Origin: Dipteronia dyeriana
Taxonomy: Eukaryota > Streptophyta > Magnoliopsida > Sapindales > Sapindaceae
Reading direction: 5' to 3'
Assembly: GCA_032871835.1 (NCBI GenBank)
Contig: CM065296.1
Coordinates: 114,152,146 to 114,216,145 of the forward strand
DNA: 64,000 bases
Shown: positions 38,024-49,252 of the stretch, in pieces
Layout of the letters: each line of letters starts with the position of its first letter
Numbering within the stretch: position 1 is the first letter of the stretch
Program-made: the position numbers and the translations under genes
The notes under the pieces: generated by a model
Databases searched by the model: none
The model's input: only the letters and a program-made list of their open reading frames with translations
Told to the model about the DNA's origin: nothing

Positions 38024-38155
38024 TTAGAGTTGAGTATTAATATTTTAGTCAAATGATAAAATGAGGTATTTTAGAAAAACAAAGGACTTATATTGCTAAC
38101 TTAACAAAAACTTTTAAATATGTGACATTTTATCATAACTTTAGTGAAATTACCC
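37077..38155. mobile_element. 1.08-kb foldback element inserted in the PPR pseudogene
   Basis: Terminal inverted repeats read GAGGTAATTTCACCAAAGT (left) and GGGTAATTTCACTAAAGT (right, reverse complement). Flanks TGTTACGA (37069-37076) and TGTTACAA (38156-38163) are an 8-base target duplication with one mismatch; the uninterrupted parent reads TTGTTACAATCC. The inside is a long imperfect palindrome: TTTTACCCTTATCAAAATG near 37453 pairs with CATTTTGATAAGGGTAAAA near 37950, and the axis is near 37712. A second MITE sits in the left arm (37232-37434), and (TA)n(GA)n tracts lie in the right arm (about 37977-38024). No protein is encoded. Confidence 0.85.
37232..37434. mobile_element. MITE hairpin nested in the foldback element
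   Basis: About 80-base arms are nearly perfect inverted copies: TACATATCACAACTAAAATC... and its complement GATTTTAGTTGTGATATGTA, followed inward by ACAACATTCCATCACAATAC on one side and GTATTGTGATGGAATGTTGT on the other. The loop is about 40 bases. The arms are far less diverged than those of the surrounding element, so this is a younger insertion. Confidence 0.88.
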
Positions 38156-38701
38156 TGTTACAATCCAGTTTAAAACCAATTAAGTGCGTTTTTTCTTCTC
38201 CTTAAAGCCTCTATTCATAATTAAAACCAATGGGGTGTTGAAACCTAGTATTTTTCTTTCACTTTTTACATTTATCTATTCACATTTTAAGGAGAAAAAA
38301 AAGGTCACATGGCAAGACCCCATTGATGTGGTCAATACATCACTGTATCCAATTCTAGAGAAGTCAATCAAATCCAAACCCATTTGATAAAATTGAGTAT
38401 TTATCAGTTTGTCGACATAGGTACCTCTCTGCTTGATTTGTATATGAAATTGGGATGTTATTATTCTGCAAGAAGGCTGTTCGATCATATGCCTAACAGA
38501 GACATTGTCACCTGGAATGCATTGATTTGTGGGTACTGCCTTTATAGACATGTATATTAAGTGTGGAAGCATTGAGCAAGCAGAAAAAGTGTTCAAGAGT
38601 ATCAAAGAGCAGTGTTTTGCAGCATGGAATTCAATGATCACAGCACAGGCTATAGTTTAAAAGGTTGCCTATCCTTTTTACAGACGAGTCGTTGTCTAAA
38701 T

Positions 38702-38702
<1 letters not shown>

Positions 38703-38736
<34 letters not shown>
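38703..38736. repeat. (TA)n microsatellite
   Basis: Alternating T and A run immediately downstream of the end of homology to the PPR gene. Confidence 0.9.
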
Positions 38737-38739
<3 letters not shown>

Positions 38740-39400
38740 GTCTTGTTTGAGAGGTCTTTTGTCCACATTTCTGTAATATGTAATGTGGATCATATATGAA
38801 ATCACCGTGCCTTGCACGCCATATTCAATTACATTTCTTTCTTATCTATTCTTTTATTTATTTCCATTACATTTCAATCTTATCTATTTTTTTATTTAGT
38901 TATTTTGATAAACGTTTACTATCACCTAAATTTAAGATATATTAATACATTGTCCGGTGGTTTATCTTTCACTCTTTATTTTATATGGTATCATTTTAGC
39001 AAACTCAGGGATAATAATAATGGTATTTGGAATCTTCCATCTTCTGTCTTAATTTATATTATTAATATCATCTATTCATATATACATAGATATGACACTG
39101 ATATTCAAAGCGTGTTATAGCAATAGTTTTTGTATAAATATGAGTTCACTCAAGTTTCCACACAGAAGTTGTAGTTCATAAATATGAGTAGATGTCTGGG
39201 GTGTTCATGTACCATCTGATCATGGTAGATCTCGACAGTCTTATTATAACAGTGGTAAAATATAATACTTAAAAAAACCTTATTATAACAGTGGTAAAAT
39301 ATAATACTTAAAAAAAAAGAGTTTCTGATATGAATCCGTTAATATTATTTAGATATTGTTTGTATAATTATTTTGTTGTTTTATTTGTTTGAATTAGTAA
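38740..39400. other. Intergenic, no gene seen
   Basis: AT-rich. A 36-base direct duplication (CTTATTATAACAGTGG...TTAAAAAA) occurs in tandem at about 39239-39315. I see no coding sequence with support. Confidence 0.45.
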
Positions 39401-39404
39401 ATAA

Positions 39405-39975
39405 TAATGATACTTTGTCTAAATTTGATCCTCAAATCAGGCGCTTAAATGATGTGGCAACACTGTAATCTATTCATTTATACTGTGTTTGGATTGATGG
39501 AATATGAGAGAAAGAAAAGGAAAGGTAAATGAAGAAAGGAAAGGAAAGGAAATGAAAAGAAAAGAAAAGGAAATGTTTTTAATGATTGTTGTTTGGATGG
39601 TTATATATAAAAAAGAAAGGAAATGAAATCATTCTTATTTGGAGGGGAGAAATAAATGAATTCGCTTTATTCTATTTACGAAAATATTTTCTTCTTTTTT
39701 CAACAATATGAATACTCAATATTAATAGGATTAGTTTTGAGATATTGAAAAAATCATTAATTTTAGATCTCTTTCCCTCATTTCCCTTCCAAATTTGGAT
39801 GAAAACCAAATTAGGTGAAACAAAATAAACTAGTCTCTCATTTTTCTTCCATTTCTTTCTTTTACTTATCCTTTCTCCCTCATTTAACAATCTATAATTT
39901 AAATGAATGTATTACAATGATATAACATTATTTGATCACCATATTTGAACACTAAATTTAGACAAAGTTGCATTA
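39405..39975. mobile_element. MITE with about 75-base inverted ends, carrying a nested insertion
   Basis: The left end (TACTTTGTCTAAATTTGATC... to CATTTA near 39480) is matched by the reverse complement of about 39900-39970 (AACTTTGTCTAAATTTAGTG...). The interior (about 39483-39890) begins TGTGTTTGGATTGATGG, is very rich in GGAAAG repeats, and probably is a second inserted MITE. Confidence 0.6.
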
Positions 39976-39995
39976 TTGATTCGTAAAATATATTA

Positions 39996-40452
39996 AGTGT
40001 GTGTTTGGTATGGCTTTTGTAAAGATCAAAAACGTTTTTTTTTAAGTTAGAAGCTATTTTGAGGGTTTTTCTTAGTTGTTTGACAAAACTCAAAACAACT
40101 TTTTTAATATATGAATTGTCTCAGTTACCCTTTATAAAAGTCATTTTATATCTATTTGGAGAGACCCAAAATTTAGGCTTTTCCAGAAAGATTTTTTGAG
40201 CTTTTTTAACATATATGAATTCTCTCAACTACCCTTTATAAATTTTAAATATTTCACCATACAATTCTTTCATTAAATACATTGTCAATCATCCTTTTTG
40301 TAATTTACACAACCAAAAACTATTTTTAAAAATACATTGTCAACACACCTTTTTTGTAACTTACACAACCAAAAGTCATTTTTGTTAAAAGCTCTATTAC
40401 AAAAAAATCTATTTAAAAGCTCTATTTGAAAAGTCATACCAAACACACTCTA
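39996..40452. mobile_element. hAT-like MITE (GTGTTTGGTATG ends)
   Basis: Left end AGTGTGTGTTTGGTATGGCT and right end AAGTCATACCAAACACACTC are inverted repeats; the body is AT-rich with internal repeats of ACACAACCAAAA. The right half is duplicated at 33600-33797. Confidence 0.7.
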
Positions 40453-40834
40453 AATTATTGAGTTTAGTAGTTCAGTTATTTAAGAATTGTGGGTGATTGG
40501 GTGAGTTTAGGGGTGACCACGGTTCGGTTCTGTTTCGGTTTCGGTTTTGGTTAGAAACGGCGGTTACGGTTTCGTTTAGGGGAGTAACCGTAATCGAAAC
40601 CGCCCAAACCGGTTAGGAACGATTTTGAAACCGCCGGTTAGGCTATTTCGGTTTCAGTTACAAAACCGTCCGGTTCCGGTTTGGTTTCGGTTTGTAAGTA
40701 AGTGTAAATTGGCGTCAATGACGGTCCTGACTATTCCGAGGCTTCTAGACGAAATCTAAAAAATTAACCCCATACCTACAAAATCATCCCCACTTCATCT
40801 TAAAATAAAAATAAAAATTAAAAAATCCATTGTC

Positions 40835-41273
40835 TTACGGTTTGTTTGGTAAGAGGGAGGGAGGGAGGGAGGGAGGGAGAGAGGGAGGGAGGGAATGGGT
40901 TGGAGGGATAGCTCCAATCCTTTGTTTGGTTGGAGAGACAAGAGAGGGGAGGGGAGGGGAGAGGAGAGGAGAGGAGAGAGTTGTCATCCTTTTGGGCCCA
41001 TAAAAACCAATCCATCCAATGATAGGCGGATGAGAGGGGAGGAAAATTGGAGGAAAATGACAATAATACCCTCCAACTTTTTATAACCCTTTAATTTATA
41101 TAAGGGTAATTTAGTAAATTTATAAATTATATACTAAACCATTCATTTAACACTCTTTTCAATACCAAACAAGATGAATGATATATGTTATCCTCTCCAT
41201 CTCTCCTACTCTCTCTCCCCCTTAATTCATTCATCCATCTTACTCTCTCTTCCTCTTACCAAACATAGCCTTA
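40835..41273. mobile_element. MITE with purine-rich core
   Basis: Left end TTACGGTTTGTTTGGTAAGA and right end reverse complement TAAGGCTATGTTTGGTAAGA are inverted repeats. The left subterminal part is a GGGA/GGGAGG tandem (40854-40892) followed by GAGGGGAGGGG repeats. The right part is the corresponding pyrimidine-rich strand. Confidence 0.65.
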
Positions 41274-42425
41274 GATGGATGGAGAAGAAATAAATAAAAT
41301 ATAGGGAATAAGTGATAAGAAACTAAGAAAGTATGAAACTAAACAAAAAAAATGGGTTTTGTACTATAATAAAACCAATTAGTTCAGATCCTGTTTTTTT
41401 TTTTACAGCTTTTAACCATAAAAAAAGAACTTATATTATATAATTGGGCCCCAAGGCATCACGGGCCTGGGGGGCGCCGCCCCTGATTGGCGTCGTGACA
41501 GTGATTTTCCTAAATTTCCAGCCAGCGAAAACTGGTGCCGCGATTCGTGACAGTCAGACAGTGAATTGATTTTCCTAAATTTCCAAAGCCGCCTTGAGGA
41601 AATGCTGACAAACTGTCAAAGAATTAACGCTTACTTGTCCCAGTGAAAATTATCCAGACGATTTTGTGAATATCAATTAGTGGAAATCTCTTATTATCTG
41701 ATGTTCTAGTAAGCTGTCCCCTGTTTCCAATTCGCATACACAGATACACTTGAAATATTTTCAATCTATTAATATAAATTAATTTCATGTTTAAATTCAT
41801 AACATAACTAGTTTTTGATTTACTTCAAGGACAGATTGCTGAGCAAGTGGAACTGTGGAAGCTGGCTGATGATACAGAGATTATTACAGAACACTGCATT
41901 TACATTTCTAACGAAAGCCCATCTTGTTGGAGAATTGAGAAAGAAAAAAATAAATAAAAACTGATCAAGAACTCTTTTCTTATTTCATTATTGAAACGTT
42001 TTCAATCTATTAATTTCATATATATTTTTGAAATACTATTAATTTCATAATGCGCTTCCTAAAATTACTAGTTTTAAGTGACTTCAAGGAGAGACTTTTG
42101 AAGTTTTGAGTAAGTGGAGACCGGGGTCGACTACTTGAGTAGGAAAGTGAAAACTACTCGATTTTCCATAAATTCTCATGCGATTTGTCTGCTTTCATAT
42201 TCCAATCAAAGACTTTTCTTCCTAGATTTTTCTTTGTTCTTAGCATGATTGATGATTCTTTTTCACTTGCATCATTTTCTTGTTTATAAATTGGTTTCAT
42301 ATATACTTTCATTAACGTATGAAATGGAGCAGCCACCATGTCTCTGGTGTGAACATGACCCATGACACGACACCCTATAAAAGAAGAGAGAATCAGCCGC
42401 TGAACTCCAAAGACAAGCAAAGAGA
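41274..42425. other. Upstream region and promoter of amylase copy B
   Basis: A GC-rich patch (GGGGGGCGCCGCCCC, about 41470) resembles a repeat border. From about 41905 the sequence matches the orphan promoter at 33060-33598. The TATA box TATAAAA is at 42376-42382, 50 bases before the ATG. Confidence 0.6.
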
Positions 42426-44244
42426 ATGAGTCTGCTTGCTTCACTTTGCTTCCTCTCTCTTTTTCTCTGTGTCTTCCCATCTTTCACGTCTCCTACCCTA
42501 CTGTTTCAGGTAAGGCATGCGATTTAAACATCCTAGGAAGACAAATTCTTCTACTTTATATATGTTTGCATATATTTATATTTTTATATATACTTTACTT
42601 GTAATCTAATTTGTTTGAAGAATTTTGATGATATACATGATAGGGTTTCAACTGGGAATCATGTAACAAACCAGGAGGATGGTACAATTCATTGAAGAAC
42701 ACCATTCCTGACCTTGCCAATGCTGGAATTACTCATGTCTGGCTTCCTCCACCATCTCAGTCTGTTGCACCCCAAGGTTTCTTCAATTTCTTGTTTTGTT
42801 TATTCATTTCCAAATCACTCATTCATGCCTGCTGGGATGGAATGAACTGATACTAATTTTGCCTCAGTTATAGTTCTTACTTCATTTTTATTGCTAGAAA
42901 GTAGAAACCCACTTAATCTTAATTAGACTTCATAGAATATTTGAGCTTGAATCTTGAAAAAATGAAAGAGAGAGAGAAGGGGTGGGGGGGTTGATTGTAT
43001 GCTTATTTCATATCTTTGGTTTTGATACCAGAACTAATTACATGAATTCTGTATGTGACCCCCATGTTTTCCAGGATACATGCCAGGAAGGCTATATGAC
43101 CTTGACACATCAAAATATGGATCCCAAAATGAATTAAAATCATTAACTGCGGCTTTCCATCAGAAGGGAATCAAATGCGTAGCTGACATAGTAATTAATC
43201 ACAGAACTGCAGAGAGGAAAGATGAGAGAGGCATATATTGCATTTTTGAAGGTGGAACTCCAGATGACCGTTTAGACTGGGGACCATCCTTCATTTGCCG
43301 CGATGACACTGTATATTCTAATGGCCAAGGAAATCTTGATACTGGGGATAAATTTGAACCTGCTCCTGACATTGACCATCTCAATCAAAGAGTGCAAAAA
43401 GAGTTGTCGGATTGGATGAACTGGTTAAAGACTGAGATTGGGTTTGATGGATTTCGATTTGATTTTGTAAAAGGTTATGCTCCAAGTATTACCAAAATAT
43501 ATATGCAACAAACCTCGCCGAATTTTGCTGTTGGGGAAAAATGGGATTCTCTTTCATATGGGCAGAATGGAAAACCTAATGCTAACCAGGATGCACACCG
43601 TGGTGCACTGAAAGATTGGATTCAAGCTGCAGGTGGAGTTGTCACAGCTTTCGATTTCACGACAAAGGGTATTCTTCAGGCTGCTGTGCAAGGGGAGTTG
43701 TGGAGGTTGAAGGACTCCAATGGCAAGCCACCAGGATTGATTGGACTTTTGCCGGGAAATGCTGTGACTTTCATTGACAACCATGACACTGGATCTACTC
43801 AAAAGCTTTGGCCGTTCCCATCGGATAAAGTCATGCTTGGATATGCTTACATTCTTACTCATCCTGGCATTCCATCCATAGTAATTTCTCTCTCTTTTTC
43901 TCTGTTTCAAGTCAGATCTTTTACGAACACATACTATGATTATGATCATTCTAAACGTTTAACCAAATGAAAACTCATTTTCTATTATGCAGTTTTATGA
44001 TCACTTCTTTGATTGGGGTCTGAAGGATCAGATTACCAAATTGGCTGCTATTAGAAACAAGAATGGGATCGGCACTACAAGCAGAGTTAATATTTTAGCC
44101 TCTGAATCTGATCTCTATATGGCTGCAATTGATGACAAAATCATTATGAAGATTGGACCAAAGATGGATCTTGGAAATCTTGTTCCTTCAAATTACCAAG
44201 TTGCTACCTCTGGAAACGACTATGCTGTCTGGGAGAAGAAGTGA
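42426..44244 (+). CDS. AMY1: Alpha-amylase, secreted type (AMY1-like), copy B
   Basis: GH13 alpha-amylase, starch or glucan endo-hydrolase of the plant secretory class. Exons 42426-42509, 42644-42776, 43075-43880, 43993-44244 join in frame to 424 residues. Signal peptide about residues 1-22, then the barrel beginning [44 protein letters not shown] is the canonical sequence after strand 2. Region I ends DIVINHRTA. The nucleophile is in [10 protein letters not shown] (Asp202, with the family Lys205 present), the acid/base is in VGEKWD (Glu227) and the third Asp is in FIDNHDTG (Asp310). The C-terminal domain ends AVWEKK. All family-invariant positions missing from copy A are intact here, so this is the better candidate for the ancestral enzyme. 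It is followed by the PPR gene 350 bases downstream, the arrangement also seen in the degraded first copy. Confidence 0.94.
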
Positions 44245-44594
44245 AAACAATGAAAACATAATTCTGTCAAGTCGATAGTAAATAAATTCTATTGTATGAC
44301 ACTGGATAAACTCGTTAAAATTCTGAATAAATGAAAGAAACTTCATTCTAGATTTCTTTACATTTTTTTTAATAGAACATGCGGCAGTGGTGATTCGAAC
44401 CTATACATTGTTAGGCTTACTGCGAGACAGAATATAATATTTTCAGTTTCATGTCCTATGCTTTGTGTTTCTTTTACAAGAGTTCACAGTTTAGAGTCAG
44501 AATTAATAAAGCCAACCTAAATTCATGTGGGCCGTGTGTGGTATAAATAGAAATTGTATGTGCCAACGGCGAATCTGGCGCGTAAATCAAGAGC
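44245..44594. other. Spacer between amylase copy B and PPR gene
   Basis: Contains the amylase 3' flank and the PPR promoter. The last about 130 bases match the spacer before the PPR pseudogene. Confidence 0.55.
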
Positions 44595-46706
44595 ATGAAC
44601 TTGGCTAGTTCCAGCCAAAATCTCGGTCTCTTTCATTCAATACTAAAATCTTGCATTGACACCAAAAACTCAGTATCTAGATTAGCTCTTTTTCGCCAAT
44701 TGTTACAATCCAATGTAAAACCAAGTCACTTCACTTTTTCTTTACTCCTTAAAGCCTCTAAAAAATCATCATCATCCTCATCGTCACTTTATCCAATATT
44801 AGAAGTCAATCAGATCCAAACCCATTTGGTAAAATTGGGTATTGATCAGTTTGTCTACCTAAGTACCTCTCTGCTCGATTTGTATATGAAATTGGGATGC
44901 AATTATTCTGCACGAAGGTTGTTTGATCATATGCCTAACAGAGACATTGTCACCTGGAATGCATTGATTTGTGGGTATTCAAAAAATGGGTATGATTTTG
45001 ATGCATTGAGACTCTTTGTTCAATTGTTTAGAGAGGGTTTTACCCCTTGTGAAACAACTTTGGTTAGTGTGGTTCCGTCTTGTGGACGGCAGGAGTTAGT
45101 ATGCCAAGGGAGATCCATTCATGGGTTCAGTATTAAAACTGGTCTTGATTTGGATTCTGAAGTAAAGAATGTGCTTACTTCAATGTATGCTAAATGTTCG
45201 AATTTGGAAGCTGCTGAGCTTTTATTTGAATACATGCTTGAGAAAGGCGTAGTTTCGTGGAATACCATGATTGGTGCTTATGGCCAGAATGGGTTCTTCG
45301 ATAAGGCAATGCTAGTGTTTAAGCAAATGCAAGAGAGAAGAGTTGAAGTGAATTCAGTTACAATCCTAAGCCTTATGTCTGCCAATGCTGACCCTGAATC
45401 CACCCATTGTTATGTAATCAAAACTGGTTTTATCAATGATATTTCTGTGATTACTTCACTCGTTTGGGTATATGCCAAAAATGGAGACACAGAATCAGCA
45501 GAACTACTTTACAAGTTGTTCCCAGAGGAGAATCTGGTTTCCTTGACTGCAATTATTTCAAGCTATTCTGAGAAAGGAAATATTGGTTTGGTGATGGATC
45601 GTTTTGCTCAAATGCAGCAGTTAGATATGAAACTGGATGCAGTAGCTGTAGTCAGTATCCTCCATGGAATAACAAACCCAGATCACATTGACATTGGGGT
45701 TGCTTTCCATGGTTATGGAGTAAAGACTGGGTTGTGCACTGATTGTTTGGTTGCAAATGGGCTGATCACCATGTATTCCAAGTTCACTGACATTGATGCC
45801 GTATTCTCATTGTTTTCCGAGATGAACAAAAAATCACTTATAAGTTGGAATTCAGTGATATCCGGCTGTGTACAGGCTGGAAGAGCAAGTGATGCTATGG
45901 AGTTGTTCTGTCAAATGCAGATTTATGGACTTAGGCCGGACGCCATTACAATTGCTAGTTTACTATCTGGGTGTTCTCAACTACGATACATGCAGTTTGG
46001 GAAGAAACTTCATTGCTATATCCTTAGGAACAATCTAGAAATGGAAGATTTTGTCTGTACTGCTCTTATAGACATGTATATTAAGTGTGGAAGCATCGAG
46101 CAAGCAGAAAAGGTGTTCAAGAGCATCAAAGAGCCATGTCTTGCAGCATGGAACTCAATGATCACAGGCTACAGTTTAAATGGGTTTGAACAGGAAGCTC
46201 TCACTTGTTATTCTGAAATGCGAAAACAAGGGCTTAAACCTGATACGATCACTTTCTTGGGAGTTTTCACTGCCTGTAACCATGGAGGTCTTGTTGATGA
46301 AGGGAGAAGGTACTTCCAGATCATGACACAGCAATTTAAAATGACTCCAACATTGCAACATTTTGCATGCATGGTTGATCTCCTTGGCCGTGCAGGTTTA
46401 TTTGAAGAAGCGATATTGTTCATAAAATATGTTGTGACTGAGCCTGATTTTGCAGTGTGGGGTGCCTTGCTCAGTGCCTGTTGCATACACCAACAGGTCA
46501 AGCTTGGAGAGTGTATAGCGAGGAAGTTATATTTCTTGGATTGCAGAAATGGTGGACTTTACGTGTCGATGTCAAATCTGTATGCAGCTAAAGGGATGTG
46601 GGATGACGTACAAAGGTTGAGGAAGATGATGGGAGACTCAGGAGGAGATGGCTGTTCAGGAGTTAGCCTAATTGAAGTGACTTCAATTGTAAGAAACAGA
46701 TTATAA
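44595..46706 (+). CDS. Pentatricopeptide repeat protein, PLS class with E domain (At2g04860-like)
   Basis: Single-exon gene of 703 codons, as is usual for plant PPR genes. The family binds organellar RNA sequence-specifically, one base per repeat, for editing or processing. Tandem PLS repeats run from about residue 25 to 600; good examples are LDLYMKLGCNYSARRLFDHMPNRDIVTWNALICGYSKNG, SMYAKCSNLEAAELLF and DMYIKCGSIEQAEKVFKSIKE. The C-terminus (DFAVWGALLSACCIHQQVKLGE...YVSMSNLYAAKGMWDDVQRLRKMM) is the E-motif region. There is no DYW deaminase domain, so if it edits RNA it would need a partner. The N-terminal targeting is not clear to me. The ATG at 44595 is the first in frame and is conserved in the pseudogene copy. 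Similarity to At2g04860 is from memory. Confidence 0.92.
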   Translation: MNLASSSQNLGLFHSILKSCIDTKNSVSRLALFRQLLQSNVKPSHFTFSLLLKASKKSSSSSSSLYPILEVNQIQTHLVKLGIDQFVYLSTSLLDLYMKLGCNYSARRLFDHMPNRDIVTWNALICGYSKNGYDFDALRLFVQLFREGFTPCETTLVSVVPSCGRQELVCQGRSIHGFSIKTGLDLDSEVKNVLTSMYAKCSNLEAAELLFEYMLEKGVVSWNTMIGAYGQNGFFDKAMLVFKQMQERRVEVNSVTILSLMSANADPESTHCYVIKTGFINDISVITSLVWVYAKNGDTESAELLYKLFPEENLVSLTAIISSYSEKGNIGLVMDRFAQMQQLDMKLDAVAVVSILHGITNPDHIDIGVAFHGYGVKTGLCTDCLVANGLITMYSKFTDIDAVFSLFSEMNKKSLISWNSVISGCVQAGRASDAMELFCQMQIYGLRPDAITIASLLSGCSQLRYMQFGKKLHCYILRNNLEMEDFVCTALIDMYIKCGSIEQAEKVFKSIKEPCLAAWNSMITGYSLNGFEQEALTCYSEMRKQGLKPDTITFLGVFTACNHGGLVDEGRRYFQIMTQQFKMTPTLQHFACMVDLLGRAGLFEEAILFIKYVVTEPDFAVWGALLSACCIHQQVKLGECIARKLYFLDCRNGGLYVSMSNLYAAKGMWDDVQRLRKMMGDSGGDGCSGVSLIEVTSIVRNRL

Positions 46707-47135
46707 TTTTCTATTTCAAGAATAATTACCAAGTGTTACCGGAGTCAACTGAATTTTCATAACTTAACAGAATCAACACGAAAAAACGTGTGGAATCCCT
46801 GGTCCTCTTTATTTCAATCAAAGTATTTATACAAATTCTTGGAGCTGTTTTTCTTGGTTATTGATTATCTTGGAGCTGTTCCACCATGTACAGTTTCTCT
46901 CCTCCGTGTTGGAAAAAAGTAAACACTGACGTTTCTTCTAATGGCTCTCAGGGTCATCTGCTGGTTGTGGTGGTATTTTATGTAATTGTTGCGGATTTGT
47001 TAAAGGTTGGTTTGCTTTCCTTTCCGGTGTTATGTATGCTTTTGAAGTTGAATTATTGACCGGTTATCAAATCCATTGAATTTACTCATATTTATGGATG
47101 ATACTCTTTTTGGATAGAATATGATGCTACATATG
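46707..47135. other. 3' flank of the PPR gene
   Basis: AT-rich sequence between the PPR stop codon and the Mutator element; nothing else seen. Confidence 0.5.
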
Positions 47136-47279
47136 TAATCTCTAGGGTTTTTAGCAAGAATACCCTATTTTAGAGGACCAATTGCAAATCTGCCTTAAAA
47201 TTAAAATCAATTGCAAAAATACCTTGAAATGACCCTGATACCCTTGAGTTTTTTTTTAAAAAAAATCACTCTCTATTGC

Positions 47280-48475
47280 CCTATCCATCCAAAAACCTCC
47301 TACTAGTACTACCCATCCCGAAATCCGAATCCCATCTTGTGGTTACAGCCACCGTCTTCAACTTTGCCACGGCTTCCAGCCACCTTCGTCGTCGCCGTAA
47401 CTAGCAACAACAAAGTCTTCGTCGCATCATGTTCGTTACAACAGCAACTCGTCGTCGCAACGTCTTCGTCGGAGAGTTGCCGGAAAGCCACCTAGCAGGC
47501 ACGCTGACGCCGTTGTGGTCATTCATCCTCGCCATCCGTCTTCTTTTGTCAGCCTCCTCATTCCGACGTTGTGATACATCGCCGATTTGGGTGCCATTTT
47601 AGGTATTTTGAGTTTGAATCCTAACATTTAGGTATATGGTTTTAAGTTGAAATTGATTAATGGGTTTTCAATTTTTGATTTAGATTTGCTTGATTTAGGG
47701 GAATCATTGTAGAAATTGTGTTAAATTTTGAAGAAATTTGGGTGATTACTCCCAAATGACGGACTTTGGGATGGGGTGACCTGATATCGAGTCACCCCTA
47801 CCCGAATCTCCTTCCCTTGTTTTGTCCAGTTTGTTACTTAGATGTTGAAAGCATCATTTCCACCTTCGTTTAAATGGGTTTGTTTGGATGTTTTGAATGT
47901 TAGATGTGGTGATATTTTGTTGTCTTGATTTTGAGATGTAGTTAAATGGTATAAGTTTATACAGTGTGTTGATTGGTTTGCTTTCACAGGTTCCAAGTCT
48001 GATGGATATGGTAAACAGATGAGGGGAGTTGCCTATCCTATTTGTACAGTCCATTTACAGGTTTGAAATCCTTGTCCACTGCTAGGAAATTAAACATGTA
48101 ATTTATAAAGTTATCATTTTGATTATGAGAATTGTTGCAGGTCCAGGTCCTGAGACGATTAAGTTTGGGGTTTGCCAGCACCCATTCCTTGTGAATGCTC
48201 ATTGATTGATCTCACATGCGCTATGGAGACATCTCCAATCAAATGCCTCTCTCTAGTAGTTATGGTCTACTTATTCATCTTGTGTTTGTTAATGATTTGG
48301 ATTAGCTTGTATATCATCTATTCAATGCATTTTCTAGTTGCATGGGAGGTAGTTGGAGAAGATAACAATACCCTAGCAGAAACTGTTTGCAGAGCTATAT
48401 TGAAGTCAAAGGAAAATGAAGACTGTAGGATTTATTCAACAAAGTTTTGGATTCAAGAATGTTAGCCTGGTGTTA
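47280..48475 (+). other. Possible captured gene fragments within the MULE
   Basis: 47280-47605 is GC-rich, coding-like DNA (CGTCGTCGCCG-type) followed by a TTAG|GTATTT donor-like site. A short segment bounded by TTTCACAG (47990) and CATTTACAG|GT (48060) and another after TTGTTGCAG (48141) resemble exons with splice sites. No translated frame matches a protein I recognise. A Pack-MULE style capture or the element's own 5' gene are both possible. Confidence 0.35.
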
Positions 48476-49193
48476 ATTAATAGAAATTGTTTGTTAAGTT
48501 GTAGTAAACAAGTTTGCTTTAGTAGAAATCAAATTGTATATATATATATAGTACTTGTTGCCTATTAAGTTAAGATTTTAATAAAAGTTCACTACACAAT
48601 TCTAAAAGATTGATGGTTACTTTTCTCTGAAAATTTCGTAGTGATTTTCCTGATATAATCTCTATCTCAATAAATTTTGCTCTAAATCTATCGGATTGGG
48701 ATGATCCGATATCGGGTCATTAATTTTTATATAGTTAAAAAGTAGGGAAAAAAGCATTGGCTGGCCTGATGGTTTTTACATAGTTAGAAACTAGTGAAAA
48801 AAAGCATCGGGTTAGCCTGACCTGATGTCGGGTTATCCTGACTCGATGATTTTTTCCATCCCTTTGGGGTAACCCGATGTCGAGGTCAGGTTGACCTGAT
48901 GGTTTTGACATAGTTAAAACTAGGGAAAAATAGCATCGGATTGGGGTGATCCGATGTTGGGTCAGGCTGACTGACACTTTTTTTCATACTTTTAATACCT
49001 ATTTTGAATTTAAAAAAGAAAAAGAAAAGATGCAATTGTAATACATGTTTTTTTACAGTTTGATTAGTTTGTTGGTGAATTCTTAGTTAGGTCGATAAAT
49101 TTGATAAATAAACTTAATAAATGGGATGATGAGAAGTTAATCAGTTATGAGTGAGGGTATTTCAGTAGTCTTACAGTTTTTCTACAAATTATT

Positions 49194-49252
49194 TGGTTTT
49201 AGGGTAGATTTACAATTCAACCCCTAAAATAGGGCAGTTTTGTTAAAAACCC
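49194..49252 (-). repeat. Internal copy of the MULE terminal inverted repeat
   Basis: Reverse complement from 49252 begins GGGTTTTTAACAAAACTGCC and continues with the same AATTGTAAATCTACCCTAAAA as the right end of the whole element. It has the orientation of the right end but lies in the middle. No matching internal left end was found. Confidence 0.75.

Larger units (their letters stand above)
36959..38661 (+). pseudogene. PPR pseudogene (truncated duplicate of 44595-46706)
   Basis: Starts like the intact PPR gene (ATGAACTTAGCTAGTTCCAG; MNLASSSQ...FHSILKS...IDTKNS) and soon loses frame. It is split at about 37077 by a foldback element and resumes at about 38156 (TGTTACAATCCA). A non-homologous stretch of about 100 bases (about 38225-38340) follows. 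Recognisable sequence then reads LDLYMKLGCYYSARRLFDHMPNRDIVTWNALICGY and jumps directly to DMYIKCGSIEQAEKVFKSIKE, skipping about 1.1 kb of the parent. It ends near ACAGGCTATAGTTTAAA. It has multiple disruptions and no coding capacity. Confidence 0.9.
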
